Of a stretch of 64,000 nt of DNA, positions 52,610 through 61,968 are shown one piece after another. The stretch comes from Actinomycetes bacterium (GTDB lineage Bacteria; Actinomycetota; Acidimicrobiia; Acidimicrobiales; Ilumatobacteraceae). Both the position numbers and the translations under genes were made by a program. How positions within the stretch are numbered: position 1 is the stretch's first letter; each line of letters begins with the position of its first letter. The stretch covers positions 1 to 64,000 of the forward strand of contig JANXUF010000062.1 of the NCBI GenBank assembly GCA_025356335.1, read 5' to 3'. The notes below the pieces were generated by a model. That model worked only from the letters and a program-made list of their open reading frames with translations. It was not told where the DNA came from and did no database searches.

Positions 52610-54193
52610 GTGGGGGTCGTCGGCACGCACGCCTATTGGGAGGCAGATGTCGGCGTGCCGCTGGACGACCGACCGATCGGACGAATCGTCGACGACGTTG
52701 CCGGCGCCGATCCGGACCGAACCGCACTGCAGTGGCCCGTCGACGGTGCGCTGCAGTCGTGGACATGGGCAGAGGTCCGCGACGAGGCCGAGCGCTTCGC
52801 CAGACGGCTGCTGAACTACGCAGCACCTGGCGACGTCGTTGCCATCTTCGCCGGCAACAGTCCGGACTGGATCTTCTTCGAATACGCCGCCGCACTTGCC
52901 GGCATCACGATGACGGCAATCAACACCGCCCTGGCCGACGCCGAAGTCGTCCATGTCGTGCGTGCCTCGAAGGCCTCCGCCGTCTTTGCCGATACCGAGT
53001 ATCGAGGTTCGGCGTTGCTCCGACGAGTGCAGACGATCATGCCGGATGTCCCGGCATTCGACCTGGCGTCGTGGCGTGATCTGCCGGCGATCACGACACC
53101 GTTGCCAGGCGTCTACAGCGGCGACCCATTCCTCGTGCAGTTCACATCGGGAACCACTGGCAGGCCGAAAGGTGCTGTACTCAGCCACCGTGCGGCATAC
53201 AACTGCGCCCGGTACCAGATCCTCCGACTGGGGGGCACCGCCGAAGACCATTGGCTCAACGTGATGCCGATGCATCACGTCGGCGGGTCGGTGAGCGTGC
53301 TGCTGTCGATGCTCGCCGTCGGTGGAACGACGACTCTGTGCCCCGCTTTCGATGCCGGCCTCGTCTTGCGGCTGATCCAGCAGAGCCGGGCGACGATCAT
53401 CGGATTGGTTCCGACGATGGAACTCGCGCTGCTCGATCACCCTGCGCTCGGAACCACCGACGTCTCGACGCTCCGACTGGTCATGAGCGGCGGGTCCGTG
53501 GTCGCGACCTCCCTGATCCACCGGGTCGAGAGCGAGTTCGGGGTCACGGTCGTGAATGCATACGGTCAATCCGAGTCGCCGTCGGCGATCATGACCTCCC
53601 CGGATGACGACGACATCGTCAAGTCGGAGACCATCGGTCGGCCACTCGACCATCGCGACGTCAGAATCGCCTGCGTCGATGGATCGACCGCCTTGTTCGG
53701 TGAGATCGGAGAACTGTTGATGCGCTCACCGATGACGATGGATCGCTATCTCGACCACGACGACGGTGGTCGCGCGCCGTTCGACGAATGGCTGCACACC
53801 GGCGACCTCTGTTCGATGGACAGCGACGGTGTGATCCGGATGCACGGTCGAGCCCGCGATGTGATCATCCGCGGTGGCGAGAACATCTACCCTGGCGAGG
53901 TCGAGGCTGTGATGCTCACGCATCCGGCGATCGCCGACATCGCCATCGTCGGCGTGCCAGACGAGCACTGGGGTGAAGTTCCGGTGGGCTGCTACCTGGT
54001 GAACGCTGGGACGGCAGTGACGGAGGGCGAGTTGATCGACTTCGCCAGCACGTTGCTCGCACGTTTCAAGGTACCCCGACGATGGGTCGCACTCGAGGAC
54101 TTTCCGATCACAGCGGCCGGCAAGGTCAAGAAGTACGTACTGCGGGAGCAGATGACCCAACGACTCAGCGAAGTACCTCCAGCGCTGCCGTGA
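52610..54193 (+). CDS. AMP-forming acyl-CoA synthetase/ligase, 527 aa
   Basis: ANL ligase with LVQFTSGTTGRPKGAVLSH (P-loop), MPMHHVGGS, NAYGQSESP, WLHTGDLCSMDSDGVIRMHGRARDVIIRGGENIYPGEVE and catalytic Lys in FPITAAGKVKKYVLRE. Similar to caiC/fatty-acid-type ligases. GTG 52610 starts 5 bases after the dehydrogenase stop. Its 3' end overlaps the convergent tandem GntR gene by 29 bases. Confidence 0.88.
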   Translation: MGVVGTHAYWEADVGVPLDDRPIGRIVDDVAGADPDRTALQWPVDGALQSWTWAEVRDEAERFARRLLNYAAPGDVVAIFAGNSPDWIFFEYAAALAGITMTAINTALADAEVVHVVRASKASAVFADTEYRGSALLRRVQTIMPDVPAFDLASWRDLPAITTPLPGVYSGDPFLVQFTSGTTGRPKGAVLSHRAAYNCARYQILRLGGTAEDHWLNVMPMHHVGGSVSVLLSMLAVGGTTTLCPAFDAGLVLRLIQQSRATIIGLVPTMELALLDHPALGTTDVSTLRLVMSGGSVVATSLIHRVESEFGVTVVNAYGQSESPSAIMTSPDDDDIVKSETIGRPLDHRDVRIACVDGSTALFGEIGELLMRSPMTMDRYLDHDDGGRAPFDEWLHTGDLCSMDSDGVIRMHGRARDVIIRGGENIYPGEVEAVMLTHPAIADIAIVGVPDEHWGEVPVGCYLVNAGTAVTEGELIDFASTLLARFKVPRRWVALEDFPITAAGKVKKYVLREQMTQRLSEVPPALP

Positions 54194-55616
54194 GATGGCG
54201 ACGCATTCGGCGCTCGGCGAGGTCCGCGTCTCCGGCGGCGATTGCCTCGGCGATGCGAAGGTGGGCCCGATGTGTCTCGGCGGCGATTTTCGGCAGTGAA
54301 CTGCCGTCAGCGGCGTCCAGTTGCGTGTGCCGGGCGACGAGCTCCGACATGACACGCACGAACAGGGCGATGGGCCGGCAGCCGCTCCCCTCTGCGATGC
54401 TGTGGTGGACGTCGTAGAGATGGATGGCGGTGTCGCCCGCCCGGCGTTCGTTGTCGACCGAGGCAAGGACCGAGTCGGCAACACCGGGTTCGGCCGATCG
54501 GGCAGCCATGCGCACCGCAGCGACCTCGAGCGCCGAACGGACATCGACGAGTTGCCGCGGCGTCACCCTGTCGTGTTCCAGCGAGAGACCTGCGGCCCGA
54601 ACGATCGCCGCACTGTCCGGCGCCGACACGACGAGCCCACCGCCTGGTCCGCGCTTGGTTCGGACTGCGCCATCGTGTTCCAGGATGCGAACAGCTTCGC
54701 GAAGGATGGCCCTGCTGACGTCGTAGCGCTGGATCAGTTCCGGCTCCGATCCCAGCACCGTGTCGATCGGCCATCCAGCGCGTTCGATGTCATCGCGAAG
54801 AGCGAATGCGACCCTCTCTGCCAACTTCGGGGACCCGGTGTCGTCGAGCCGCGGCGGTGCACGTCGGGGGTTGAAAGGGCAATCCTGCAGGCGCCTGCGA
54901 ACAGAGTCGTACAGTGCAGCGGTTCGTTGCGTTGCACCTTCGATGTCGCCGGCCTCGATCCTGTCGGCGATCCTGCGATACACAGCCAGGCGATCGAGGG
55001 CATCGTGCCCCGTCGCTGCCGGCGCGATCCGCTCCCTGGCATCGACGAACCGGGACACCATGATGTTCGAGATCGCTCCGGCGAACAGCACGACGCCCGG
55101 GTTGTCCGAGAGCAGCGCAAACCGGCTGTCGAGATCGAGGAACGCGGCCTCGCTCAGGTCAACCGTCGCCTCCATCTCCGTCATCCTGGCCCGAACCAGA
55201 CGGACGTCGAGGCGTGGGCGTCGCTCGGCCGCCCGTCTCACCGATTCGACCATCAGGGGTGTCCGCGCATCGAACATCTCGCCGATCGTCACTCCGACGT
55301 AGCTGAACCAGATGCTGATCGACGTCATGATCGAGTCGCGACTGGGGGCTGACACGACAAGACCCCCGCCGGGACCCCTCCGCATCCGGGCGGCACCGGT
55401 GTGCTCGACGATACGCACCGCCTCCCGCAGCACCGCCCTGCTCACGCCGAACCGCGCCAGCAAGTCGGCCTCTGACCCGAGCATCTCCCCAACCGGCCAG
55501 CCGAGGGCGACAACCTGGTCCTCGATCTGACGGGCGACGACGGTGGCGAGTTTCGGTGCGGCAATCGCGCTCAGGGGAATAGGGACGACCACGGTGCCGC
55601 AGCTCCTCGCCTTCAT
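54165..55616 (-). CDS. GntR/FadR-family regulator with two tandem wHTH-FCD units, 483 aa
   Basis: The protein contains the GntR winged-helix and FCD effector domain twice. Unit 1: wHTH about residues 20-90 (EADLLARFGVSRAVLREAVRIVEHTG), FCD about 95-240. Unit 2: wHTH about 262-332 (EPELIQRYDVSRAILREAVRILEHDG), FCD about 340-475. Both wings share the RGPGGGLVVSAP motif, and the units are offset by about 242 residues, so they arose by duplication. A normal FadR-type regulator is one such unit of about 230 residues. ATG 55616 is preferred over 55715. A TCAGTACACTGA dyad lies upstream, between it and the ABC transporter genes. Confidence 0.85.
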   Translation of the reverse strand: MKARSCGTVVVPIPLSAIAAPKLATVVARQIEDQVVALGWPVGEMLGSEADLLARFGVSRAVLREAVRIVEHTGAARMRRGPGGGLVVSAPSRDSIMTSISIWFSYVGVTIGEMFDARTPLMVESVRRAAERRPRLDVRLVRARMTEMEATVDLSEAAFLDLDSRFALLSDNPGVVLFAGAISNIMVSRFVDARERIAPAATGHDALDRLAVYRRIADRIEAGDIEGATQRTAALYDSVRRRLQDCPFNPRRAPPRLDDTGSPKLAERVAFALRDDIERAGWPIDTVLGSEPELIQRYDVSRAILREAVRILEHDGAVRTKRGPGGGLVVSAPDSAAIVRAAGLSLEHDRVTPRQLVDVRSALEVAAVRMAARSAEPGVADSVLASVDNERRAGDTAIHLYDVHHSIAEGSGCRPIALFVRVMSELVARHTQLDAADGSSLPKIAAETHRAHLRIAEAIAAGDADLAERRMRRHLTAALEVLR

Positions 55617-55745
55617 CGATGGATGCGTCGAACGAGCAACGCGTCGCACGCACTCTATCTGTCCGCTTCCGCCGGCTCGGGTACCACGAATACTGAATGC
55701 CAGCGGACCGTGCACGACCGACTCCGAGGCGTCGACGGTTGTAAC

Positions 55746-55757
55746 TCAGTACACTGA
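55746..55757. promoter_or_regulatory. TCAGTACACTGA dyad, candidate operator of the tandem GntR protein
   Basis: A near-perfect 12-base palindrome (core AGTACACT 55748-55755) in the 204-base divergent gap between the GntR gene and the ABC binding-protein gene. Local position suggests autoregulation plus control of the transporter. The same core occurs at 33411 and 36352. Confidence 0.5.
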
Positions 55758-55820
55758 ATGTGTTAATCTGACGGAATAGATCGTCGACGGGGTCGACGTG
55801 GCGTACAAGGGGGAAGTGCT

Positions 55821-57271
55821 TTGCAAACAACATCGACTCATCGAGGTCGCCACGGGCTGCTCGCATTGGGCGCAACGTTCGGTCTCGTTCTGGGGGCGTG
55901 CAGCAGCAGTACCAAGTCGGGCACATCTTCGTCGACCGTGGCTGCGACGAGCACCGCTTCGGCGACGACGACCGTCACGACGACCGCATCGCAGACCACC
56001 ACCACCGCCGGCTCGACAGCATCACCCGGCACGACGTCAGCAGCGACCAGCCCTGCTACCGCCGTACCCGCAACCGAACCTGCCAACTCAGCTCCGACCA
56101 CCGTGGCGTCGGCGAAGGCTGACAAGTCACCGATCCTCATTGCCGGCGTGATCGACGCCACTGGTCCCTCCTCGGCCGACCAGGGCAACGCCGAACTCAT
56201 CGGCAAGGCATGGGCCGATTTCGTCAACGCCAAGGGCGGGATCAACGGGCATCCCGTGACGTTCGCGTTCGCCGACAACGGTGGTGACGCCGCCAAGGCG
56301 CAATCGCAGCTCGCAGATCTGCAGTCCAAGAAGCCGGTTGCGTGGCTGCTGTTGTCGACCAGTGTCGAGTCGTCCCTCGCAGACGCACTCAAGGCGTCCG
56401 GCATCCCGGTGCTCGGCGTCGGATACGCGCCCGCCATCTGGGGTGGATCGATCGAGGCGTTCAAACTGGCATGCAGCACCGCCGCCGGCGCAGCCGTCCC
56501 GTGCGCACTGCCGAACGCTTTCCCCGTGACCACCACGTTCGGCGCTGTCGTCGACGAACAGGTCGTGGGTGCCAAGGCCGCGGGTGCGACCAAACTCGCG
56601 ACTGCCGCCTGCGCCGAGGTCGACTCCTGCTCACAGGCGGCGCCGATCTTCACTGCGGACGCGAAGACGCTGGGTTTGACCGACACCGGGGTCGTCAAGG
56701 TCAGCTCATCGGCCGCCGACTACACCTCGGAGTGCATCAAGTTCGTCCAGGACAAGGTCGATTTCGTACAGATCAGCGCATCGGGAAGCGTCGGGACGAA
56801 GATGTGGGCAGACTGCCAGGATCAGGGCTACGCCGGGATCTTCGGCGCTTCGGCCGGATCGGTGAGCGGTGATCTTCTCAAGGTCAAGGGCATCACGCTG
56901 GCCGGCGGGCTGAACGGCTTCCCGTGGTGGGTCGACGATGCGCCGGTCAAGCAATACCGCGACGTACTGACGGCGGCAGGCGTCACGGCCGATCAGTATT
57001 CGAGCCCGACGATGACCGGTGTCTGGAGTTCGCTGCAGTTGTTCGCCAAAGCGAACGCTGCCATGACCGACAGCCGACGAAGGACGAAACCCTGGCAGCG
57101 ATGTACACGATCTCCAACGAGACGCTGGACGGACTGATTGCGCCCGTGACCTTCACAAAGGGTCAACTCGGCGCCAACCGCCCATGCTTCTGGCCGTACA
57201 GCCTCAAGAACGGGGTGTTCACCAACCCGCTCGGTGGCCTCAAGTACGAGTGCTTCCCACCGCAACCATGA
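55821..57271 (+). pseudogene. ABC transporter substrate-binding lipoprotein with a one-base frameshift
   Basis: TTG 55821 (GGGGGAAG upstream) starts a lipoprotein signal ending LVLGAC (Cys27), a long Thr/Ser/Ala-rich linker (28-100), and a periplasmic-binding-protein fold of the Liv type (ILIAGVIDATGPSSADQGNAELIGKAWADFVNAKGGINGHPVTFAFADNGGDA). After AKANAAMTD (57071) the homologous sequence QPTKDETLAAMYTISNETLDGLIAPVTF continues in another frame to 57271. One C appears lost at GAC-AG (57071-57073). Corrected length 483. It would deliver the island's substrate to the permease. Confidence 0.78.
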
Positions 57272-57278
57272 CGGTGCT

Positions 57279-60020
57279 GTGAACGACGTTCTGCCCTTCA
57301 TCGTCACCGGCATGATCACCGGTGTCATCTACGGACTCGCCGGGAGCGGGCTCGTATTGACGTTCAAGACGTCGGGCATCTTCAACTTCGGTCACGGCGC
57401 GGTGCTGACCGCCTCGGTGCTGGTCTTCTATTGGCTGCACATCACGATGGCGCTCGACTGGAAGATTTCCTTTGTGGCCAGCGTGTTCGTCGCCGGTCCG
57501 TTGTTCGGACTGATGATGGAGTTCGTGGCACGTGGCCTCGCCAGGCAGCGGACGAATATGAAGATCGTCGGCACCGTCGGGCTGATGGTGATGGTTCCTG
57601 CGCTCTGCCTGCTGTTCTATCCGGCCTCGACAAACGGCCTCAAGGTCAAGCGCTTCATCCCGTTCAGCAACCGCGCCCGGTATCGCTGGCACCTTCTCGG
57701 TGTCAACGTCTTTGGTGACCAGGTACTGACGGCGGCGATCGCCGTGACAGCCGTCGTGGCGCTCTATCTCCTGTTCCGCTTCACCCGCCTCGGCGCGTCG
57801 ATGCGGGCAGCAGTCGACGACCCCGACCTGCTTGCCCTCCAGGGTACGAACCCTGTTCGGGTGCGCCGCCTGGCGTGGATGCTCGGTTGCGTCTTTGCGT
57901 CACTGTCCGGGGTCCTCATCGTGCCGCTCGTCGGGCTGCAGCCGTACACGCTGACCTTCCTCGCGACGTACGCCTTCGGCGCGGCGGCCATCGGTGGTTT
58001 TGCGAGCATCCCGATCACCTTCCTCGGTGGCCTGCTCGTCGGAGTCGCCCAGGATGTCGTCGGATACCTGGTGACGGATCACAAGTGGACCACGCTCGAC
58101 GGACTGCCGGATGCGCTGCCCTTCGTCATCCTCTTCGTCGTCCTGCTGGCCATCCCGAGAGCGAAACTGGCACCCAAGTCGTCGGCAGAGGCCCGTCCGC
58201 CATTGCAGTGGAAAGGGCCGCCCGAACTGCGCCTCGCGGTCGGCGTCGTCCTGTTGATCGTTCTTGCGCTCGTCCCGTCATTCGTTGGGACGAAGCTGAC
58301 GTTCTTCACGTTCGGGCTCTGCCAGGCGATCCTCATCCTCTCCCTCGGATTGCTCGTCAAGACGAGCGGGCAGGTGTCGCTGTGTCAGGCAGCGTTCGCC
58401 GGTATCGGTGCCGTCGCCTTCTCGCAGTTCACGGTCGGGCTCGGCGTGCCGTGGGTGCCGGCACTGTTGCTTGCCGGCCTCGTGGCCGTGCCCGTCGGCG
58501 CGCTGGTCGCCCTTCCCGCGATCCGCCTGCACGGCGTCTACCTGGCGCTGGCGACATTCGGATTCGGCATCCTGATGCAGCGGCTGTTCTTTCCGCAGAC
58601 CTGGATGTTCTTCACCTTCAGCGGCTCGCGCAAGGTACCGTCGCCGTTCGGAACCACGAGCCAGACCTCGCGTTATTTCGTCGTCCTGTCGGTGCTGGTC
58701 CTCACTGCGGCGCTGATCGTCATGATCTCCCAGTCGCGCCTCGGGAGGATTCTCCGCGGTATGTCCGACACGCAGACCGCCGTGTCCACACTTGGCCTGT
58801 CCGTCAATGTCACGAAGATGATCGTCTTCTGCATTTCGGCGTTCATCGCCGGCATCGGTGGAGTGATGTACGGGATGACACTGACGAATGTCGACGGCGC
58901 GACCCAGGCGTTCCAACCGTTCAACTCGCTCGTACTCATCTCGATACTGACCATTGCAGCGTTCCGAGAACCGTGGTACGCCGTGCTCGCCGGTGTCACT
59001 GCGGTGATACCCGGATTCCTCGACGGCCAACGTACGTCACAGGTCCTCAACCTCTGCTTCGGCTTCTTCGCCATCATGGTGGCGATGCGTGGCGGCTCCC
59101 CGCCGATGAGACCGGCACTGCAGCGCCTACTCGGCAACGTCGGGCGCCGGCGACGTCCAGCGCTCGAATTGCCGACAGAACTCGCCTCCTCGCCGGGCAC
59201 GAGACGCAGCCCGGTGGTTGCCGGAGCAGCGTCAGGCCTCGAGCTCCGCGGGCTTCGTGTGAAATTCGGTGGAGTCGTCGCCGTCGAAGACGTCACCCTC
59301 GTGGCCCCGCTCGGGACGATCACCGGCCTCATCGGCCCGAACGGTGCCGGCAAGACCACGACGTTCAACGCCTGCAGCGGGATCAACCGAAACGTCAGCG
59401 GACGTGTCGTGTTCAAAGGCGTCGACGTATCCGAGCGTGGCGCCGCCGGTCGCGCCCGTCTCGGACTCGGACGCACATTTCAGCGCGTGGAACTCTGCGA
59501 CTCGCTGACGGTCCTCGACAACGTTGCTCTCGGAAGCGAATGCTCCGCTGCCGGCCGCCGCATACTCGGTCAACTCGCCGCCCCACGATCCGAGAAACGG
59601 GCGATGCTGGCAGCGGCGCGCGACGCCATCGAATTGTGCGGTATCGGCGATCTCGTCGACCGGCAGACCGGTGCACTTTCGACGGGGCAACGACGACTCG
59701 TCGAGCTGGCCAGGTGCCTGGCAGGACCCTTCGACCTGCTGTTGCTCGACGAACCATCGTCAGGACTCGACCGCGCCGAGACGACGGCGTTCGCCGAGGT
59801 TCTCGAACAGGTCGTCGCCGAACGCGGTTGTGCCATCCTGCTCGTCGAACACGACATGTCACTGGTCATGCGGATCTGCAGCTCGATCGCAGTGCTCGAC
59901 TTCGGGCGGCTGATCTTCGAAGGTACGCCGCAACAGATCGTGGCAAGCCCCCTCGTCCGCGCAGCGTATCTCGGCACCGATGCAGCAGAGATCCGCGAGT
60001 TCGAGCAGGAGATCGCATGA
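57279..60020 (+). CDS. fused LivH-LivM-LivG: branched-chain-type ABC permease/permease/ATPase, 913 aa
   Basis: Residues about 1-290 are a LivH-type permease (FIVTGMITGVIYGLAGSGLVLTFKTSGIFNFGHGA), about 320-610 a LivM-type permease (LSLGLLVKTSGQVSLCQAAFAGIGAV), and about 660-905 a LivG-type ATPase with Walker A GPNGAGKTT (about 687), signature LSTGQRRLVEL (variant of LSGGQ) and Walker B LLLLDEPSSGLD. HAAT-type systems transport amino acids or other small carboxylates. GTG 57279 lies 7 bases after the binding-protein stop. Three usually separate subunits are one polypeptide. Confidence 0.88.
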   Translation: MNDVLPFIVTGMITGVIYGLAGSGLVLTFKTSGIFNFGHGAVLTASVLVFYWLHITMALDWKISFVASVFVAGPLFGLMMEFVARGLARQRTNMKIVGTVGLMVMVPALCLLFYPASTNGLKVKRFIPFSNRARYRWHLLGVNVFGDQVLTAAIAVTAVVALYLLFRFTRLGASMRAAVDDPDLLALQGTNPVRVRRLAWMLGCVFASLSGVLIVPLVGLQPYTLTFLATYAFGAAAIGGFASIPITFLGGLLVGVAQDVVGYLVTDHKWTTLDGLPDALPFVILFVVLLAIPRAKLAPKSSAEARPPLQWKGPPELRLAVGVVLLIVLALVPSFVGTKLTFFTFGLCQAILILSLGLLVKTSGQVSLCQAAFAGIGAVAFSQFTVGLGVPWVPALLLAGLVAVPVGALVALPAIRLHGVYLALATFGFGILMQRLFFPQTWMFFTFSGSRKVPSPFGTTSQTSRYFVVLSVLVLTAALIVMISQSRLGRILRGMSDTQTAVSTLGLSVNVTKMIVFCISAFIAGIGGVMYGMTLTNVDGATQAFQPFNSLVLISILTIAAFREPWYAVLAGVTAVIPGFLDGQRTSQVLNLCFGFFAIMVAMRGGSPPMRPALQRLLGNVGRRRRPALELPTELASSPGTRRSPVVAGAASGLELRGLRVKFGGVVAVEDVTLVAPLGTITGLIGPNGAGKTTTFNACSGINRNVSGRVVFKGVDVSERGAAGRARLGLGRTFQRVELCDSLTVLDNVALGSECSAAGRRILGQLAAPRSEKRAMLAAARDAIELCGIGDLVDRQTGALSTGQRRLVELARCLAGPFDLLLLDEPSSGLDRAETTAFAEVLEQVVAERGCAILLVEHDMSLVMRICSSIAVLDFGRLIFEGTPQQIVASPLVRAAYLGTDAAEIREFEQEIA

Positions 60021-60739
60021 GCACCGCCGTCACCGAGCCGGCGCTCGCTCTTGAACTGCGCCACATCAGCAGCGGCTATGCAGGAACGACCGTCCTCCGC
60101 AATATCGATCTTTCTGTTCCCGCCGGCTCCGTCACGGCGCTGGTCGGCCCGAACGGTGCGGGAAAGAGCACGCTGCTGAAAACCGTATCGGGGCTGATCC
60201 GTCCGAATGCCGGATCGGTCCGGCTCGGAGGCGTGGACGTATCGATGCTCGCAGCACACGAGCGCGCCGGCCTCGGTCTGTGCCATGTCCCGGAGGGCCG
60301 CGGCGTATTCCGTTCGTTGACAGTTCGGGAAAACCTCAGGTTGCAGGCCGCGCCCGGCAACGAAGCCGAGGCGTCTGATCGGTGCATCGCCGCGTTCCCG
60401 ATTCTCGGTCAACGCCTCGACCAGACCGCCGGCACCCTCAGCGGCGGCCAACAGCAGATGCTGGCGATGTGCCGGGCCTACGCTCGTTCGCCGCGACTCG
60501 TGCTCGTCGACGAGGCATCGTTGGGGCTCGCTCCGATCATCGTCGACGAGATTTTCACGTTCCTCGAGACGATCGTCACGCGCGGTTCCTCGCTGCTCAT
60601 CGTCGATCAGTTCGTCACGCGGGCGCTGGACATCGCGTCGACTGCGTACCTGCTCGATCGCGGCGAGATCGCCTTTGCCGGAACGTCAGCGGAACTCCGC
60701 GAGGGAGACGTCTTCCAGCGCTATCTCGGGGATCGGTGA
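60017..60739 (+). CDS. LivF-type ABC transporter ATP-binding protein, 240 aa
   Basis: Walker A GPNGAGKST (about residue 45), LSGGQQQMLAM (about 142), VLVDEASLGLAP in the Walker B/D-loop region. ATGA overlap with the LivHMG stop couples translation. It pairs with the LivG domain to power uptake. In LivF the D-loop is usually DEPSLGL; here Glu-Ala replaces Glu-Pro. Confidence 0.9.
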   Translation: MSTAVTEPALALELRHISSGYAGTTVLRNIDLSVPAGSVTALVGPNGAGKSTLLKTVSGLIRPNAGSVRLGGVDVSMLAAHERAGLGLCHVPEGRGVFRSLTVRENLRLQAAPGNEAEASDRCIAAFPILGQRLDQTAGTLSGGQQQMLAMCRAYARSPRLVLVDEASLGLAPIIVDEIFTFLETIVTRGSSLLIVDQFVTRALDIASTAYLLDRGEIAFAGTSAELREGDVFQRYLGDR

Positions 60740-60797
60740 GCCATTCCGGAGAGTGATCGCCGATGGCGGGATCGCCGCGTGAACGTCTCGTCGTCAT

Positions 60798-61964
60798 TCA
60801 TTTCGGTAGGCCGAGCGCCCGTTCGCCGACGATGTTGCGTTGCACCTCACTCGATCCGCCGTAGATCGTCTCCGCTCGGGCGTTGAGCGCTGACAATTGG
60901 GAGGACTCCAAATCGTAGGAAGGTCCGATGATTTCCGAGGCGATGCCTTCGAGACGCATCGCCAGTTCTCCCATGTTCCGATGCCACTCTGCCCACATCA
61001 GCTTGGCAACAGACGACTCTGGCCCGAGTTGGCCGTTGCGCATCAGACTGGTGAGCATCCGATAGTTGGTCCAACGGATGATCTCCATTCCGGAGTACGC
61101 CCGTGCCAACTGTTGGCGCACCACCGGATCATCTGACGTACGGCGTCGGCGGGCAGTTTCGATCGCCGCGTCGACTTCGTGACGGAACGACAGAATCATC
61201 GGCAGCGTTGTGAGCGCCCGCTCCTGTCCGAGTGTCCCCATCATCACCTGCCAGGCCCCGCCGACGCTGCCGATCACGTGATCGGCCGGCGTGCGAGCAT
61301 CCGTCAGGAAGACCTCGCAGAACTCGTGGGTCCCGGCGAGCGTGCGAATCGGACGGACATCGACGCCGGGCTGATCCCGCTCGACCATCAGCATCGAAAT
61401 TCCCCGGTGACGCTCGGAACTCGGGTCGGTGCGGCAGAGTACATAGATCCAGTCGGCGTGCATTCCGAATGTGTTCCAGATCTTCTGCCCGTTGACGACC
61501 CACTCGTCGCCGTCGAGAACGGCCCTGCTCCGGAGCGAAGCGATATCGCTGCCGGCTTCTGGCTCGCTGAAGCCCTGGCTCCAGAACTTCTCGACGCGAG
61601 CAATCGGCGGCAGGAACCTCGCCTTCTGAGCATCGGTACCGAAGTGCAGCAGAGTCGGCCCGAACAGGTCCCGACCTTGGACGCCGACCCAATATGGCGC
61701 TCGCGCCTCGGCGAACTCGAGGTAGCTGATGATCTCCTGGTTCAGCGTTCCGCCGCGACCGCCGTACTGCTGCGGCCACGAGATACTCAACCACTGGTCA
61801 GCGGCCAGTTCTCGCTCCCACTCCTCGCGAATCTCCCAGTGCGAGTCGTCCGACGGACCGCCGACGCCGGGATAGCGTCGAAATTCACCGACGAGATGAT
61901 CGCTCAGCCAATCTCGAAGTTCTTCTCGGAACAGGTTCTCAGCTGGCGAATAGGCAAAGTCCAT
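60798..61964 (-). CDS. acyl-CoA dehydrogenase, 388 aa
   Basis: MDFAYSPAENLFREELRDWL start, WLSISWPQQYGGRGGTLNQE, WSQGFSEPEAGSDIASLRSRA, WVVNGQKIWNTFGMHADWIYVL, and YGGSSEVQRNIVGERALGLPK. It is a paralogue of the frameshifted enzyme at 51433 and shares its N-terminal length. ATG 61964 follows the crotonase stop by 4 bases. It converges on livF. Confidence 0.87.
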   Translation of the reverse strand: MDFAYSPAENLFREELRDWLSDHLVGEFRRYPGVGGPSDDSHWEIREEWERELAADQWLSISWPQQYGGRGGTLNQEIISYLEFAEARAPYWVGVQGRDLFGPTLLHFGTDAQKARFLPPIARVEKFWSQGFSEPEAGSDIASLRSRAVLDGDEWVVNGQKIWNTFGMHADWIYVLCRTDPSSERHRGISMLMVERDQPGVDVRPIRTLAGTHEFCEVFLTDARTPADHVIGSVGGAWQVMMGTLGQERALTTLPMILSFRHEVDAAIETARRRRTSDDPVVRQQLARAYSGMEIIRWTNYRMLTSLMRNGQLGPESSVAKLMWAEWHRNMGELAMRLEGIASEIIGPSYDLESSQLSALNARAETIYGGSSEVQRNIVGERALGLPK

Positions 61965-61968
61965 TGCG

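Noticed and set aside
57875-60739. 954-codon forward frame
   Set aside because: The part before 60017 is an out-of-frame shadow of livHMG; only the livF part is genuine.
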